Assembly (NCBI GenBank): GCA_019634695.1
Contig: JAHCAW010000009.1
Location: forward strand, 40,451 to 104,450
Direction of reading: 5' to 3'
DNA length: 64,000 nucleotides
Source: Candidatus Sumerlaeia bacterium
GTDB lineage: Bacteria > Sumerlaeota > Sumerlaeia > SLMS01 > JAHLLQ01
In this document: positions 36,849-47,132 of the stretch, in pieces
Numbering within the stretch: the stretch's first letter is position 1
Layout of the letters: each line of letters starts with the position of its first letter
The notes under the pieces: model-generated
Databases searched by the model: none
Seen by the model: the letters and a program-made list of their open reading frames with translations, nothing else
What the model was told of the DNA's origin: nothing
Made by a program: the position numbers and the translations under genes

Positions 36849-39800
36849 TCACGCCCGCACTTTCGCGTCCAGCTCGGACTCCTTGACTGTTCCGCCGCGC
36901 AGGCGGCGTACCAGGTCGCGCGCCGAGTCCAGATAGCTCTGCCCGACCGGGATGACGAACAGCGTCAGCACGGTCGAGGACAGCAGCCCGCCGAGCACCG
37001 CGACGGCCATTGCCTGGCGCAACTCCGCGCCCTGTCCGACGCCGAGCGCCAGCGGCAGCAGGCCCAGCAGCGTCGTCAGCGTCGTCATCAACACGGGCCG
37101 CAGGCGCCGCTGGCACCCGAGCACGAGCGAGTCGCGCGGGGGCAGGTCCGGCGAGGACGCGCGCACCTGATTCACGCAGTCCAGCAACACGATCGCGTTG
37201 TTCACGACAATGCCGCCGAGCATCACCACGCCGATCAGGCCCATGATGTTGAGTGTCTGGTTCGATGCGAGGAACGCGGCGACCACGCCGACGCCGGCGA
37301 GCGGGATCGTCGCCATGATGAGCAGCGGCTGCAGGAAGCTCTCGAAGATCGAGGCCATCACCATGTAGACGAGCAGGATCGACAGGGCGAGCGCGAAGCC
37401 AAGGCGTTCGAAAGCCTCGGCGCGCTGCTGCTCCTCGCCCGTGAAGCTCGAGACGTATCCGCCGGGCAGGCGCATCGTCTCGAGACTGGTTTGTGCGCGC
37501 GTGATGGCCTCCGACAATCGGACGCCGTCGTCGAGGTCTGCCATCACGCGTGCGGCGCGCGTCTGCCGGCGTCGCACGATCTCGCGCGGGCCGCGCTCGA
37601 CGGTGATCTCGGCGATGTTGCCCAGCGGCACGATTGCGCCCGTGGCTGTCTTCAGCACGATCCCGCGCAACGTGTCGAGCGTCTCCTCGCCATAGTCCAC
37701 CTCGACGCGCAGGTCGATGTCGCCCGCCTCGCGTTTGATCTGTCCGGCGACCTCGCCCTCGAGGCGCTGGCGGATCGTCGTCGCGACGCTCTGTACGTCG
37801 AGGCCCAGGCGCGCGAGCTGCACGCGGTCGAGCGCGATGCGCGCCTCGGGTGCCCCCTCCAGGATGTTCGTGCGCACGTTGCGCAGCCCCGGTGTGGCCT
37901 GGAAGCGTCTCTGCGCCTCCTCGGCGAGTTGCGTCAACACGCCGACTTCCTCGCCGCGAATTTCGTACAGCAGCGGCGCGCTTGACGTGCCGAGCAGCTC
38001 GAGGATCGAGCCCTGCTGCACGCGGATATCGGCCTTGGCGTCGGGCAGGTCGTCCAGTCGCGGCTTGAGCGCGACGATGAGCGACGACGAGCGGAAGTTG
38101 CCGAGGTTGGCCTCGAGCGCCGCGGTCGTCGGCTTGTCCCAGTCGTGCAGGCGCAGATACACGTCCGCCGTGTTCGGGCCGTCGGGATCCTCGGTGTTCG
38201 CGTTGACCTCGCCGGTGCTCTCGCCGACGCGCGCGTAGGCGACCTCGATCGCCTCGCGGAATCGCAACGCCTCGCCGACGATCGTCTCCGCCGCGCGGCG
38301 CGTGCCCTCGATTGGCGTGCCTGTCGGCAACACCAGGCGAATCTCCACCTGGCGTTGCTCCGTGCGCGGCAGGAATTCCTGCGGGATGCCCTGCAGCAGT
38401 TCCCACGCGACGAACATCGTCGCGCCCGCGATCAGCACGACCAGCCACCGCAGCCGCAGTGCCACACGCAAGAGCCCCGCATACACGGTGCGCGGCGGAG
38501 CCGTTGAGTCCGTCGACGCGCTCGCCAGCGCAGCCGGCGGGTTTGCCAGGAAGTGCGACGCCAGCATCGGAATCAGCAGCAGCGCGACGAGCAGCGACGC
38601 CGCCAGCGAGTAGGCCACCGTCAGCGCCTGCTCCTTGAACAGCAGGCCCGCCACGCCGCGCACATAGACGATCGGCAGGAAGACGACGACGGTGGTCAGC
38701 GTCGAGGCGAACAGCGCCGCCGCCACCTGCGCCGTGCCGCGCCGCGCCGCAGTGCGCCGATCCGCACCCTCCTGGCGCAGGCGGAAGATGTTCTCCAGCA
38801 CCACGATCGCATTGTCCACCAGCATGCCGCAGCCGAGCGCCAACCCGCCCAGCGTCATCAGGTTCAGCGACAGGCCCTGGAAGTACATCAGATTGAAGGT
38901 CGCGATGATCGAGATCGGGATCGCGACGGCGATGATCAGCGTCGTGCGCATGTCGCGCAGGAACAGCATGAGGATGACAATGGCGAGCGCACCGCCCAGC
39001 AGGGCGTTGTTGCGCACTTCGCGAATCGCCGCGCGGATGAACTCGGCTTGGTCGTTGGCGACCACCAATCGCGCGCCCGGCGGCAGCAGCATCGCCTCGC
39101 CGGCCGTCGTGGGTGCCGGTCCGCGTCCGCGTCGCGCGCCCGTCTCGGCCCGGCCCTCGAGTCGCGCGATCTCCTCGCGAATTGCACGCGACACCGCCAC
39201 CGTGTTGCCTTCGGCCTCACGATAGAACGACATGCCGACGGCCTCGACGCCGTCCACCAGCACGATGTCGCGCGGCTCCTGCTCGACGAACTCCACGTCG
39301 GCCACGTCGGCCAGCAGGATCGGATTCTCGCCGCGTCGCGCCACGACGACGCGCCGCACGTCCTCCAGGTCCTCGAACTCGCCCACTGCCTTGAGCAGGA
39401 ACCGGCGCGTTCCTTCCGTGACGTAGCCGCCCGTCGCGTTCACGTTCTCCTGGCGGAGACCTGATACGACGGCCGCCACCTCGAGCCCGTAGGCGAGCAT
39501 GCGGCCCTCGTCGAGCGCGATGCGCGCTTCGCGCTCGCGGCCGCCGGCGACCACCACATTGGCCACGCCCTCCAGGCGCTCGAAGCGCGGCCGCAACGTC
39601 TGGCGCGCCAGCCGCCGCAAGTCCTCCAGGTTCGACCCCTCGCCCCCCACGAGCCCAACCACCAGCACCGGCGCCGCGTTCGGGTCGTACCGCAGCACCG
39701 ACGCGCTCTCGACTTCCGTCGGGCGTTGGCGCTGCAAGTCGGCCACCGCCTTCTTGACGTCGAGGAACGCGAAGTCCAGCGGCGTGTCCCACGAAAACTC

Positions 39801-40079
39801 GGTGACGATGACGGCCGAGTCGGCGCGCGCGATGGTTGTCACGTCCACGACGCCGCGCAGGGTGTAGAGCTGGCGCTCGAGCGGTTGGCAGATGCGCCGT
39901 TCCACCTCGAGCGGCGACAGCCCCACCGTGCGCAGCGTTGTCGTAACCTTCGGCGCCCGGATGTCAGGAAACAGGTTCGTCGGCAGGCGTCGCAGCGAGA
40001 TGAAGCCCAGCACCAGCACCGCCACGAAGATCATCGTGACCTTGACCGGCGCGGAAACGGCAAAGCGGGAAAGAACCAT
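36849..40079 (-). CDS. RND-family efflux pump inner-membrane subunit
   Basis: A 1076-residue RND transporter with the expected two halves: TM1, a large periplasmic loop, TM2-TM6, a second loop and TM8-TM12. N-terminal RLPTNLFPDIRAPKV and the TM4 motif GCGMLVDNAIVVLENI are characteristic. The TM4 sequence has one Asp, as in many broad COG0841 pumps, rather than the Asp-Asp of AcrB. ATG 40079 begins VLSRFAVSAPVKVTM, the usual start; upstream in-frame codons are not conserved. No periplasmic adaptor or outer-membrane channel gene is adjacent, so partners must be elsewhere. Confidence 0.93.
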   Translation of the reverse strand: MVLSRFAVSAPVKVTMIFVAVLVLGFISLRRLPTNLFPDIRAPKVTTTLRTVGLSPLEVERRICQPLERQLYTLRGVVDVTTIARADSAVIVTEFSWDTPLDFAFLDVKKAVADLQRQRPTEVESASVLRYDPNAAPVLVVGLVGGEGSNLEDLRRLARQTLRPRFERLEGVANVVVAGGREREARIALDEGRMLAYGLEVAAVVSGLRQENVNATGGYVTEGTRRFLLKAVGEFEDLEDVRRVVVARRGENPILLADVADVEFVEQEPRDIVLVDGVEAVGMSFYREAEGNTVAVSRAIREEIARLEGRAETGARRGRGPAPTTAGEAMLLPPGARLVVANDQAEFIRAAIREVRNNALLGGALAIVILMLFLRDMRTTLIIAVAIPISIIATFNLMYFQGLSLNLMTLGGLALGCGMLVDNAIVVLENIFRLRQEGADRRTAARRGTAQVAAALFASTLTTVVVFLPIVYVRGVAGLLFKEQALTVAYSLAASLLVALLLIPMLASHFLANPPAALASASTDSTAPPRTVYAGLLRVALRLRWLVVLIAGATMFVAWELLQGIPQEFLPRTEQRQVEIRLVLPTGTPIEGTRRAAETIVGEALRFREAIEVAYARVGESTGEVNANTEDPDGPNTADVYLRLHDWDKPTTAALEANLGNFRSSSLIVALKPRLDDLPDAKADIRVQQGSILELLGTSSAPLLYEIRGEEVGVLTQLAEEAQRRFQATPGLRNVRTNILEGAPEARIALDRVQLARLGLDVQSVATTIRQRLEGEVAGQIKREAGDIDLRVEVDYGEETLDTLRGIVLKTATGAIVPLGNIAEITVERGPREIVRRRQTRAARVMADLDDGVRLSEAITRAQTSLETMRLPGGYVSSFTGEEQQRAEAFERLGFALALSILLVYMVMASIFESFLQPLLIMATIPLAGVGVVAAFLASNQTLNIMGLIGVVMLGGIVVNNAIVLLDCVNQVRASSPDLPPRDSLVLGCQRRLRPVLMTTLTTLLGLLPLALGVGQGAELRQAMAVAVLGGLLSSTVLTLFVIPVGQSYLDSARDLVRRLRGGTVKESELDAKVRA

Positions 40080-40264
40080 CGGCGACGGGGCGGATTCCTT
40101 GCACGCCCGACTCGCCGATAGACCGGTGCCCGGCACGGGAGCAAGCGGCATGACCGGCCGGCCGCCCGCCCATTCGGATTGCCCCTCGGGGCGCCGCCGG
40201 ACAGCACCAGAGGCGCACCGGCGCCCAGCCCGCCGGCTCACCCCCGGGGAGTTCTCCAGTCGCC

Positions 40265-40810
40265 ATGCCCATCATTCCCTTCGAGGGCCGCGTGCCCAAG
40301 ATTCACCCGTCCGCCTTCATCGCCCCCACCGCCGTCGTCATCGGCGACGTCACCATCGAGGAGGGTGCCTCGATCTGGTACGGCGTCGTCCTGCGCGGCG
40401 ACCTCGATCCCATCCACGTCGGCGCACGCTCGAACGTGCAGGACAACAGCGTCCTGCACACCGGCGAGGGCGAGCCCTGCATCATCCAGGAGGACGTGAC
40501 CGTCGGTCACATGGCCTGCCTGCACGGCTGCACGATCGAGCCCGGGTGCCTGATCGGGATGATGGCGACGGTGCTGAACCGCTCGGTGATCGGTCGCGAA
40601 TCGATCGTCGGCGCGTCGGCGCTGGTGGCCGAGGGCAAGATCATCCCGCCGCGCAGCCTGGTGCTCGGCGTGCCGTCCAAGATCGTTCGCGCCCTCACGC
40701 AGGAGGACGTCGACGCCTCGTATCACAACACGGCCAAGTACGTGAAGAACGGTCCACGCCACAAGGCGATGCTCGAGGAATGGGTGCGCGACACCGGCTG
40801 GCGGTGGTAG
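40265..40810 (+). CDS. Gamma-class carbonic anhydrase-like hexapeptide protein
   Basis: A 181-residue left-handed beta-helix protein. Metal-ligand His are placed as in gamma carbonic anhydrases: QDNSVLHTGEG, then VGHMACLHGCTI. It has the hexapeptide repeats of the family and the usual C-terminal helix (EDVDASYHNTAKYV). Expected role is CO2 hydration or a structural role in the cytoplasm. GGGGAG lies about 14 nt before the ATG, a loose spacing. Divergent from the RND gene and convergent with trpA at a 4-nt gap. Confidence 0.9.
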   Translation: MPIIPFEGRVPKIHPSAFIAPTAVVIGDVTIEEGASIWYGVVLRGDLDPIHVGARSNVQDNSVLHTGEGEPCIIQEDVTVGHMACLHGCTIEPGCLIGMMATVLNRSVIGRESIVGASALVAEGKIIPPRSLVLGVPSKIVRALTQEDVDASYHNTAKYVKNGPRHKAMLEEWVRDTGWRW

Positions 40811-40814
40811 CGGC

Positions 40815-41624
40815 TCAGCGCAACGCCGCGGCGAGCGAGCGGACGTAGTCGCGGGCGGCCTCGACCGGATCGCGGCCCGCGTCGCGCGCGTCGCGGATCG
40901 TGGCGATCAGCGCGCTGCCCACGACGATCGCGTCGGCGTGCGGCTTCATGGCGGCCACGTGTTCCGGCGTCGAAATGCCGAAGCCCAGCGCCAACGGCAC
41001 GCGCGTTGCCTTCCGCACCCGTTGCAGATACGGCGCGACATCGTCGGCGACCGCGCCGCGCGCGCCCGTGATGCCCTTGAGCGCGATGCAGTAGAGAAAG
41101 CCGGAGGCCACCGCGCCGATCGCGCGCAGGCGTTCGTCCGGACTGGTCGGCGCGGCCAGCGGCACGAGGTGCAATCCGTGCGCCGCGAGCGCCGTGCGCA
41201 GCGGCTCCGACTCCTCGATGGGCAGGTCCGCCGCCAGCATTCCGTCCACGCCCGCCTCGGCCGCATCGCGCGCCGTCTCCTCCAGCCCGCGTCGCAGGAA
41301 CGGATTGTAGGCGCCGAACAGGATAATCGGCATCTGCGACGAGGTGCGAAAGTCGCGCACGATCGACAGCGTGCGGGCCAGCGTCATGCCGCGCTCGAGC
41401 GCCTCGGTCGACGCTTTCTGGATCGTCGGGCCGTCGGCGATCGGGTCCGAGAAGGGCACGCCCAACTCGAGCAGGTCGCACCCGGCCTCCTCGAGCACGG
41501 GCAACAGGCGGCGCGTGGTTTGCTCGTCGGGAAAGCCGCTCGTCAGGTACAGGATCAGCGCGGGGCGCTTCTGTTCGCGGCAGGACTCGAAGAGGCGATC
41601 GATGCGATTGGCGACAGCAGGCAC
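40815..41624 (-). CDS. trpA: Tryptophan synthase alpha subunit
   Basis: A 269-residue TIM-barrel enzyme cleaving indole-3-glycerol phosphate to indole. The catalytic Glu and Asp are in LLELGVPFSDPIADGPTIQ; GFLYCIALKGITGAR and LALGFGISTPEHV are the phosphate-binding regions. A GTG at 41624 lies 9 nt after GAGG and is preferred over the TTG at 41633 that overlaps that site. trpB is not in the window, so the alpha subunit is encoded apart from its partner. It follows the P-II gene by 29 nt. Confidence 0.95.
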   Translation of the reverse strand: MPAVANRIDRLFESCREQKRPALILYLTSGFPDEQTTRRLLPVLEEAGCDLLELGVPFSDPIADGPTIQKASTEALERGMTLARTLSIVRDFRTSSQMPIILFGAYNPFLRRGLEETARDAAEAGVDGMLAADLPIEESEPLRTALAAHGLHLVPLAAPTSPDERLRAIGAVASGFLYCIALKGITGARGAVADDVAPYLQRVRKATRVPLALGFGISTPEHVAAMKPHADAIVVGSALIATIRDARDAGRDPVEAARDYVRSLAAALR

Positions 41625-41653
41625 GGCGGGCAACCTCGCGGAAGGGGAGAGTC

Positions 41654-41995
<342 letters not shown>

Positions 41996-42016
41996 CTACG
42001 CTTGCAGGGACACGAG

Positions 42017-42042
42017 CGCCCCGCCCGGTGTCGAGCGGGGCG
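42017..42042 (-). terminator. Hairpin terminator upstream of glnB
   Basis: An 8-bp perfect stem (CGCCCCGC 42017-42024 with GCGGGGCG 42035-42042) and 10-nt loop lie in the gap between the exported Gly-rich protein gene and glnB, both on the minus strand. It would end transcription of the upstream gene. No T-run. Confidence 0.55.
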
Positions 42043-42101
42043 AAGGCCCGGAAGAGGTATCCGCCGGCCGGCCGAAGGCCGCGTGGCGGGAGAGAGTCCG
42101 A

Positions 42102-43004
42102 CTACTTGCCACCATCCTGGAAGAACCGCGCATCGCCGCCGCCACCGCCACCACCGAAGTAGGAGCTGGGTTGTTGGCCACCGGGAGGCGCGCCGAATGG
42201 ATCCGAGAAGCCTGCACCCCCGCCGGGCGGCCCGTACGGGCTGGCGCCGCCGCCCGCAAAAGGATCTCCCATGCCCGGGATCGACGGATCGAAGCCGCCG
42301 CCGCCACTCAGGAATGGATCGAAGCCGCCGGCCGCCTGACCCCAAGCCCCGAACGTTCCCGCCTGCGCCACGGGGTCCACAATCGCCAGACCCGGCGCGC
42401 CGAATGCCGTCCAAATGTCCGCCTTCGTCAGCTTCGTTTCCTCTTCCTTCTCCTGCTGACGCAGCACCTGCTCGATGCCGTGCAACTCCGACTCCCGCTG
42501 CGAGATTCCCATGCGGTCGCGGCGTTCCTCGCGAATCTGCACCACAAGGCGGAAGCCATCACGCAGACGGGCGTCATCGCGCGCCCGCAGGCGCTCCTTG
42601 CCCTCGCGCACGCGCTCGGATTCGCGGCGCACGCGTGTGCGCTCATCGGGCCCCAGCCGCGGATTGCCCAGCAGGCGGCGCAGTGCCATCTCCGCCATGT
42701 CGTAGCAGCGCAGCGACTCCTCGCCGTAGGTGACTTCGGCACGATGGCGCGCATACTTGGCCACCAGGAACTGGAGCTCGATGTGGTCGGCCGACAGCGC
42801 CGCCGCCTGGGCCAGTTCGTCCAGCGCCGTCGCGTTGTCCACGCGGTCGATCTTCTCCAGCGCCGCCTCGTAATGGGCCAACGCCGGACCGCTCAACTCG
42901 CGGTGTTGGGCCGGCGTCAACATCACGTCGAAGTCCTGTGCCATCAGGACCGACGAACCCAGCAGCGCGCCGGCAAGAAACAGGAACAAAGGATGCCGCG
43001 ACAT
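42102..43004 (-). CDS. Exported protein with charged helical core and Gly-rich C terminus
   Basis: A 300-residue exported protein. ATG 43004 follows GGAGG by about 10 nt and gives a signal peptide ending SSVLMAQDFD. Residues about 30-180 are charged and helical, TPR-like in feel (ALEKIDRVDNATALDELAQAA), followed by a long Arg/Glu-rich helix (ERVREGKERLRARDDARLRDG). Residues about 215-300 are Gly/Pro/Phe/Asp-rich low complexity (PFAGGGASPYGPPGGG). No family recognised. Divergent from the ABC operon. Confidence 0.65.
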   Translation of the reverse strand: MSRHPLFLFLAGALLGSSVLMAQDFDVMLTPAQHRELSGPALAHYEAALEKIDRVDNATALDELAQAAALSADHIELQFLVAKYARHRAEVTYGEESLRCYDMAEMALRRLLGNPRLGPDERTRVRRESERVREGKERLRARDDARLRDGFRLVVQIREERRDRMGISQRESELHGIEQVLRQQEKEEETKLTKADIWTAFGAPGLAIVDPVAQAGTFGAWGQAAGGFDPFLSGGGGFDPSIPGMGDPFAGGGASPYGPPGGGAGFSDPFGAPPGGQQPSSYFGGGGGGGDARFFQDGGK

Positions 43005-43488
43005 GGGGGCCAACCTCCAGCAGACTCAAAGCCGGACGAAGCATGCATCGGGCCCGTTGTTCGACTCAACCCCTTTCGACCCCTGAACGCGGCCAAATCG
43101 ACTGGCCCGGTCTCCGCCTCGTCGGTTGGGCAAACCTCAGCGAATCCCGCCGTGTCTATCTGTCCCGGGCGCCCTCTGTCCAGCGGGCCCCGGAACGGGA
43201 AACTCCGCAGAGGGTTGATTTCGGACGCTTTGCATCCAAGTTGGCGTCCAGCGGCGGACGCGGGCGGGCGGGCCGGAAGCCGGCTGCGGCCGGTCATTCG
43301 GCACGGTTCTTGAACCCGAGCCGCCCAAACGGGGGAGAATCCCGTCCGGGTGCGTCCCTGCGACACGCTCGCCCGGGCAGACCATTGCCAAGAGTCCACA
43401 TGGAGGCACCCCAACCGTCGCGCCGGCTCGTCCCCCGCCCCGCTTGCCGGCTCGGCAGACCCGCCTCCCGACGAGGATGCCACAGTCG
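43005..43488. other. 484-nt gap between divergent genes, no gene supported
   Basis: This is the longest stretch without a gene in the window. Open frames here have no Shine-Dalgarno and look like shadow translations of GC-rich DNA. It must hold promoters for the exported Gly-rich protein gene (minus) and the ABC operon (plus). The sequence has GC-rich runs such as GGGCGGGCGGGCC but no clear -35/-10, terminator or RNA gene was found. Confidence 0.5.
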
Positions 43489-44451
43489 ATGGAAACGATG
43501 GTCGAACTCCAGAACCTGACGAAACGCTTCGGGCCGATCCTGGCCGCCGACCGCGTTTCGTTCTCAGTCGGCCGCGGCGAGGTGCTCGGGTTTCTCGGGC
43601 CCAACGGCGCCGGCAAGTCCACCACCATGAAGATGGTCACCTGCTTTCTGGCGCCCACGGCAGGCACGGCACGGGTGTGCGGGCACGACATTCTCTCCGA
43701 CTCGATCGCCGTCCGTCGCACGTTGGGCTATCTGCCCGAGGGCGCCCCGGCCTATCCGGACATGACGCCCCGGTCCTTCCTGGGCTTCGCCGCCGAGGTG
43801 CGGGGTTTGCGCGGCGCGGAGAAGAAGAAAGCCGTCGAGCGCGCCGTCGAGCTGACCAGCCTCCAGGGCGTCCTCGGCCAGCCCATCGACACGCTCTCCA
43901 AGGGTTTCAAGCGCCGCGTCGGGCTGGCTCAGGCCATCCTGCACGACCCCGAGGTGCTCATCCTCGACGAGCCCACCGACGGGCTCGATCCCAACCAGAA
44001 GCACGAGGTGCGGCAGCTCATCAACGAGATGGCCGGCCGCAAGGCGATCATCCTGTCGACGCACATCCTGGAGGAGGTCGAGGCGGTCTGCACGCGGGCG
44101 GTGATCATCGCGGCGGGCCGGGTGATCTTCGACGGCACGCCGGAGGCGCTCGAGGCGCGTTCGCGCTGGCACAACGCGGTGACGTTGCGGCTGGGGCGCA
44201 AGTCCGCGCCCGAGGCAGCCGAGGCGCTCAAGCGCCTGGACGGCGTCGGGGAGGTCCGCGTCGAGGACGGCCCGGGCGACGCCGAGCGCGACGTCGTCGT
44301 CTTCACCAGGAACGGCAAGTCCATCGCCAACGAGATCGCCGACATGGCCCGCGCCAAGGAATGGCGCGTCCTGGAGATGCGCACCGAGCGCGGCCGGCTC
44401 GACGAAGTCTTCCGCGACCTGACCGCCAGCGCCAAGGAGTCCCCGCGATGA
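43489..44451 (+). CDS. ABC transporter ATP-binding protein (GldA-like)
   Basis: A 320-residue ATPase. Walker A is in GPNGAGKSTTMKM, signature-like LSKGFKRRVGLAQAI, Walker B VLILDEPTDGLDP and the switch His in LSTHILEE. The LSKGFKRR signature and the C-terminal domain after residue 215 fit the CcmA/GldA/NatA class. Several ATGs are in frame; 43489 is chosen, with GAGG upstream, though 43477 and 43498 are alternatives. First gene of a four-gene unit with a permease, a GldG-like protein and a DUF4340 protein. Confidence 0.9.
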   Translation: METMVELQNLTKRFGPILAADRVSFSVGRGEVLGFLGPNGAGKSTTMKMVTCFLAPTAGTARVCGHDILSDSIAVRRTLGYLPEGAPAYPDMTPRSFLGFAAEVRGLRGAEKKKAVERAVELTSLQGVLGQPIDTLSKGFKRRVGLAQAILHDPEVLILDEPTDGLDPNQKHEVRQLINEMAGRKAIILSTHILEEVEAVCTRAVIIAAGRVIFDGTPEALEARSRWHNAVTLRLGRKSAPEAAEALKRLDGVGEVRVEDGPGDAERDVVVFTRNGKSIANEIADMARAKEWRVLEMRTERGRLDEVFRDLTASAKESPR

Positions 44452-45179
44452 CACCCACCCTGGCCATCTTCAAGCGCGAACTCGGCGGCTACTTCGCCAC
44501 GCCCGTCGCCTACGTCTTCATCGTCATCTTCCTGGTGCTCACCGGCGTCTCGAGCTTTATCTTCGGCGGACTCTTCGAGCGTAACCAGGCCGATCTCCTG
44601 CCCTTCTTCGGCTTCCATCCCATCCTTTATCTCTTCCTGATTCCCGCCATCTCGATGCGCCTGTGGGCCGAGGAGCGCAAGACGGGCACCGTCGAGCTGC
44701 TCATGACGCTGCCCGTCACCACGCTTCAGGCCGTTCTGGGCAAGTTCCTCGCCGCCTGGGCCTTCACCGGCATCGCCCTCGTCCTCACCTTCCCGACGTG
44801 GATCACCGTGAACTACCTTGGCAGCCCGGACAACGGCGTGATCGTCGCGGGCTATCTCGGCAGCTTCCTCATGGCCGGTTCCTATCTGGCCATCGGGTCC
44901 GCCATCTCGGCGCTCACCCGCAACCAGGTCATCGCCTTCGTGCTCGCCTTCGTCGTCTGCGGCATCTTCGTGCTGCTGGGCTACCTGTCGTCGCTGCTGA
45001 ACTACGTGGGGCTGTCGGCCGAGGTCGCCGACATCGTCGGCTACTTCGGCTTCCAGAACCGGTTCAACGCGTTGTCGAAGGGGGTCGTCTACGTGCGCGA
45101 CCTCGTCTACTTCGCCTCCATCATGGTGTGCTGGCTGCTTGCCAACGCCCTGATCCTCGACCTCAAGAAGTCGCGCTGA
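44448..45179 (+). CDS. ABC transporter permease (GldF-like)
   Basis: A 243-residue membrane protein with about six TM segments. The start TLAIFKRELGGYFATPVAYVFI and PAISMRLWAEERKTGTVELLMTLP are characteristic of the GldF/NosY-type permease family. ATG 44448 overlaps the ATPase stop (ATGA) and is preceded by AAGGAG. Forms the transporter with the upstream ATPase and the downstream GldG-like protein. Confidence 0.92.
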   Translation: MTPTLAIFKRELGGYFATPVAYVFIVIFLVLTGVSSFIFGGLFERNQADLLPFFGFHPILYLFLIPAISMRLWAEERKTGTVELLMTLPVTTLQAVLGKFLAAWAFTGIALVLTFPTWITVNYLGSPDNGVIVAGYLGSFLMAGSYLAIGSAISALTRNQVIAFVLAFVVCGIFVLLGYLSSLLNYVGLSAEVADIVGYFGFQNRFNALSKGVVYVRDLVYFASIMVCWLLANALILDLKKSR

Positions 45180-45206
45180 GCGATCCACGCCACGGAGACC
45201 CGATCC

Positions 45207-47132
45207 ATGAGACACAAGCTCCTCTCCTGGGCAGGCCTGCTGCTCGTCGTGGTGCTGCTGCTGGGTGCCAACCTGCTCAGCTACACGACGCTGCGCAACA
45301 CGCGCATCGACCTCACCCAGAGCCGCATCTACACGCTCTCGCCCGGCACGCTCAACATTCTGACGAGCCTCGACGAGCCAATCACGCTGCGCTTCTACTA
45401 CTCGCGCAAGCTCGCCTCCACCACCATCCCCGGACTGTCCGCCTACGTCACGACCGTGCAGGAACTCCTCGAGGAGTACCGCGACGCCGCGGGCGGCAGG
45501 ATTCGCCTCGAGGTCATCGACCCCGAGCCCTTTTCCGACGAGGAGGAGGATGCCGCCATGGCCGGCGTCCAGAGCCTGCCCATCGGCGCCACCGGCGAGC
45601 CCATGTTCCTTGGCCTCGTCGGCATCAACAGCGTCGACGACAAGGCCATCATCCCCTTCTTCGATCCCAACAAGGAATCCTTCCTCGAGTACGAGATCAG
45701 CTCGCTCGTCTACGAGTTGAGCAACCCGCGCAAGAAGCGCGTCGGCGTCCTGAGCACCCTGCCCGTCATGGGCGACAGCGATCCGATGGCCATCCTGCGG
45801 CCAGGCGAGATGCGCCATCCGTTCGCCTTCGTCACGCAGCTCCGCCAGTTCTACGAGGTCGAGGAAGTCCCGCGCGCCACCGAGAAGATTCCCGACGGGC
45901 TCGACGTCCTGCTCGTCATTCATCCCAAGGACCTGTCGCCGGCCACGCAGTACGCGATCGACCAGCACGTCCTGCGCGGCGGTCGCGCGATCGTCTTCGT
46001 CGATCCCCACTCCGAAACCGAAGAGGTTCCCTACGATCCGCAGAATCCCTATGCCGGCCTGTGGGCCAGCAAGTCCTCGAGCCTCGACAGTCTCTTCGAG
46101 GCCTGGGGCGTGCGCCTGCGCGAGGGCGTCATCGCCGCGGACCGCAAGCTCGCCGAGCGCGTCACCATCCGCGACGCCCGCGGCGTCTCCGAAGCCGTCC
46201 CCTACGTTGCCTACGTCACGTTGCGCCCCGAGCAGTTCAACGCCGCCGACGTCGTCACGTCCGGCCTCGGTCCGGTGCGACTTGGCACCGTGGGTGTGCT
46301 CGAGCCCATCGCCGGCGCCGGGACGACATTTGTCCCGCTGCTCTCCACCACCGACGAATCGATGGCGGTCGACGTCGAGAAAGTGCGCGTTGCTCCTCAG
46401 CCCGACCAGTTGCTCAAGGAGTTCGTCGCGGGCGACAAGCCGCTCGTGCTGGCCGCGCGCGTTTCAGGAAAGGCCCGCAGCGCCTGGCCGAACGGGCTCC
46501 CGAGGCCGGCCGGCGAGGACGGCGCCGAAGCCGGACCCTCGCCCGATCATCTTGCCGAGTCGAAGCAGGACATCCAGGTCATCGTCGTCGCCGATACCGA
46601 CCTGCTTGCCGACCGCTTCTGGGTCGAGATCCAGAACTTCTTCGGCCGCCGCATGATGTTCGAGAACGCGGCCAACGGCAGCTTCGTCGTCAACGCCGTG
46701 CAGAATCTGAGCGGCAGCAACGACCTGATCGCCGTGCGCTCGCGCGGCACGCTCACGCGCCCGTTCGACCGCGTCGCCGACCTGAAGCGCCAGGCCGAGG
46801 ACAAGTACCGCGAGCGTCAGGTTGAACTCCAGAATCGCATCGAGGAGATCAACCGCGAGATCAACGACTTGCAGGCCAACCGCTCCGACCTCGGCAGCGC
46901 CACCAGCGTCATCTTCACCCCCGAGCAGCGCGAGGCCATCGAGCGCGCGCGCGAGGAGTCCGTTCGCACCCGCCGCGAGCTGCGCAACGTTCAGTACGAA
47001 CTCGGCCGCGACGTCAACCGCCTCGGCGTGCTCGTCAAGGCGCTCAACATCGGCGCCATTCCCGTCCTGATCAGCCTCTACGCCCTTGTCCTCGGCATCG
47101 TCCGCATCACGCGCAGGAGACCGTTACGATGA
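45207..47132 (+). CDS. GldG-like ABC-associated exported protein
   Basis: A 641-residue protein with one N-terminal TM anchor (LLVVVLLLGANLLSY) and one C-terminal TM (about 610-632, IPVLISLYALVLGIVRI), giving a large extracytoplasmic domain. The start RIDLTQSRIYTLSPGT and FYYSRKL are typical of GldG/uncharacterised ABC-2 associated proteins. A coiled-coil-like stretch (ELQNRIEEINREINDLQ) precedes the C-terminal TM. GldG was described in Bacteroidetes gliding, but most homologues, including this one, have no proven role. Coupled to the next gene by an ATGA overlap. Confidence 0.88.
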   Translation: MRHKLLSWAGLLLVVVLLLGANLLSYTTLRNTRIDLTQSRIYTLSPGTLNILTSLDEPITLRFYYSRKLASTTIPGLSAYVTTVQELLEEYRDAAGGRIRLEVIDPEPFSDEEEDAAMAGVQSLPIGATGEPMFLGLVGINSVDDKAIIPFFDPNKESFLEYEISSLVYELSNPRKKRVGVLSTLPVMGDSDPMAILRPGEMRHPFAFVTQLRQFYEVEEVPRATEKIPDGLDVLLVIHPKDLSPATQYAIDQHVLRGGRAIVFVDPHSETEEVPYDPQNPYAGLWASKSSSLDSLFEAWGVRLREGVIAADRKLAERVTIRDARGVSEAVPYVAYVTLRPEQFNAADVVTSGLGPVRLGTVGVLEPIAGAGTTFVPLLSTTDESMAVDVEKVRVAPQPDQLLKEFVAGDKPLVLAARVSGKARSAWPNGLPRPAGEDGAEAGPSPDHLAESKQDIQVIVVADTDLLADRFWVEIQNFFGRRMMFENAANGSFVVNAVQNLSGSNDLIAVRSRGTLTRPFDRVADLKRQAEDKYRERQVELQNRIEEINREINDLQANRSDLGSATSVIFTPEQREAIERAREESVRTRRELRNVQYELGRDVNRLGVLVKALNIGAIPVLISLYALVLGIVRITRRRPLR

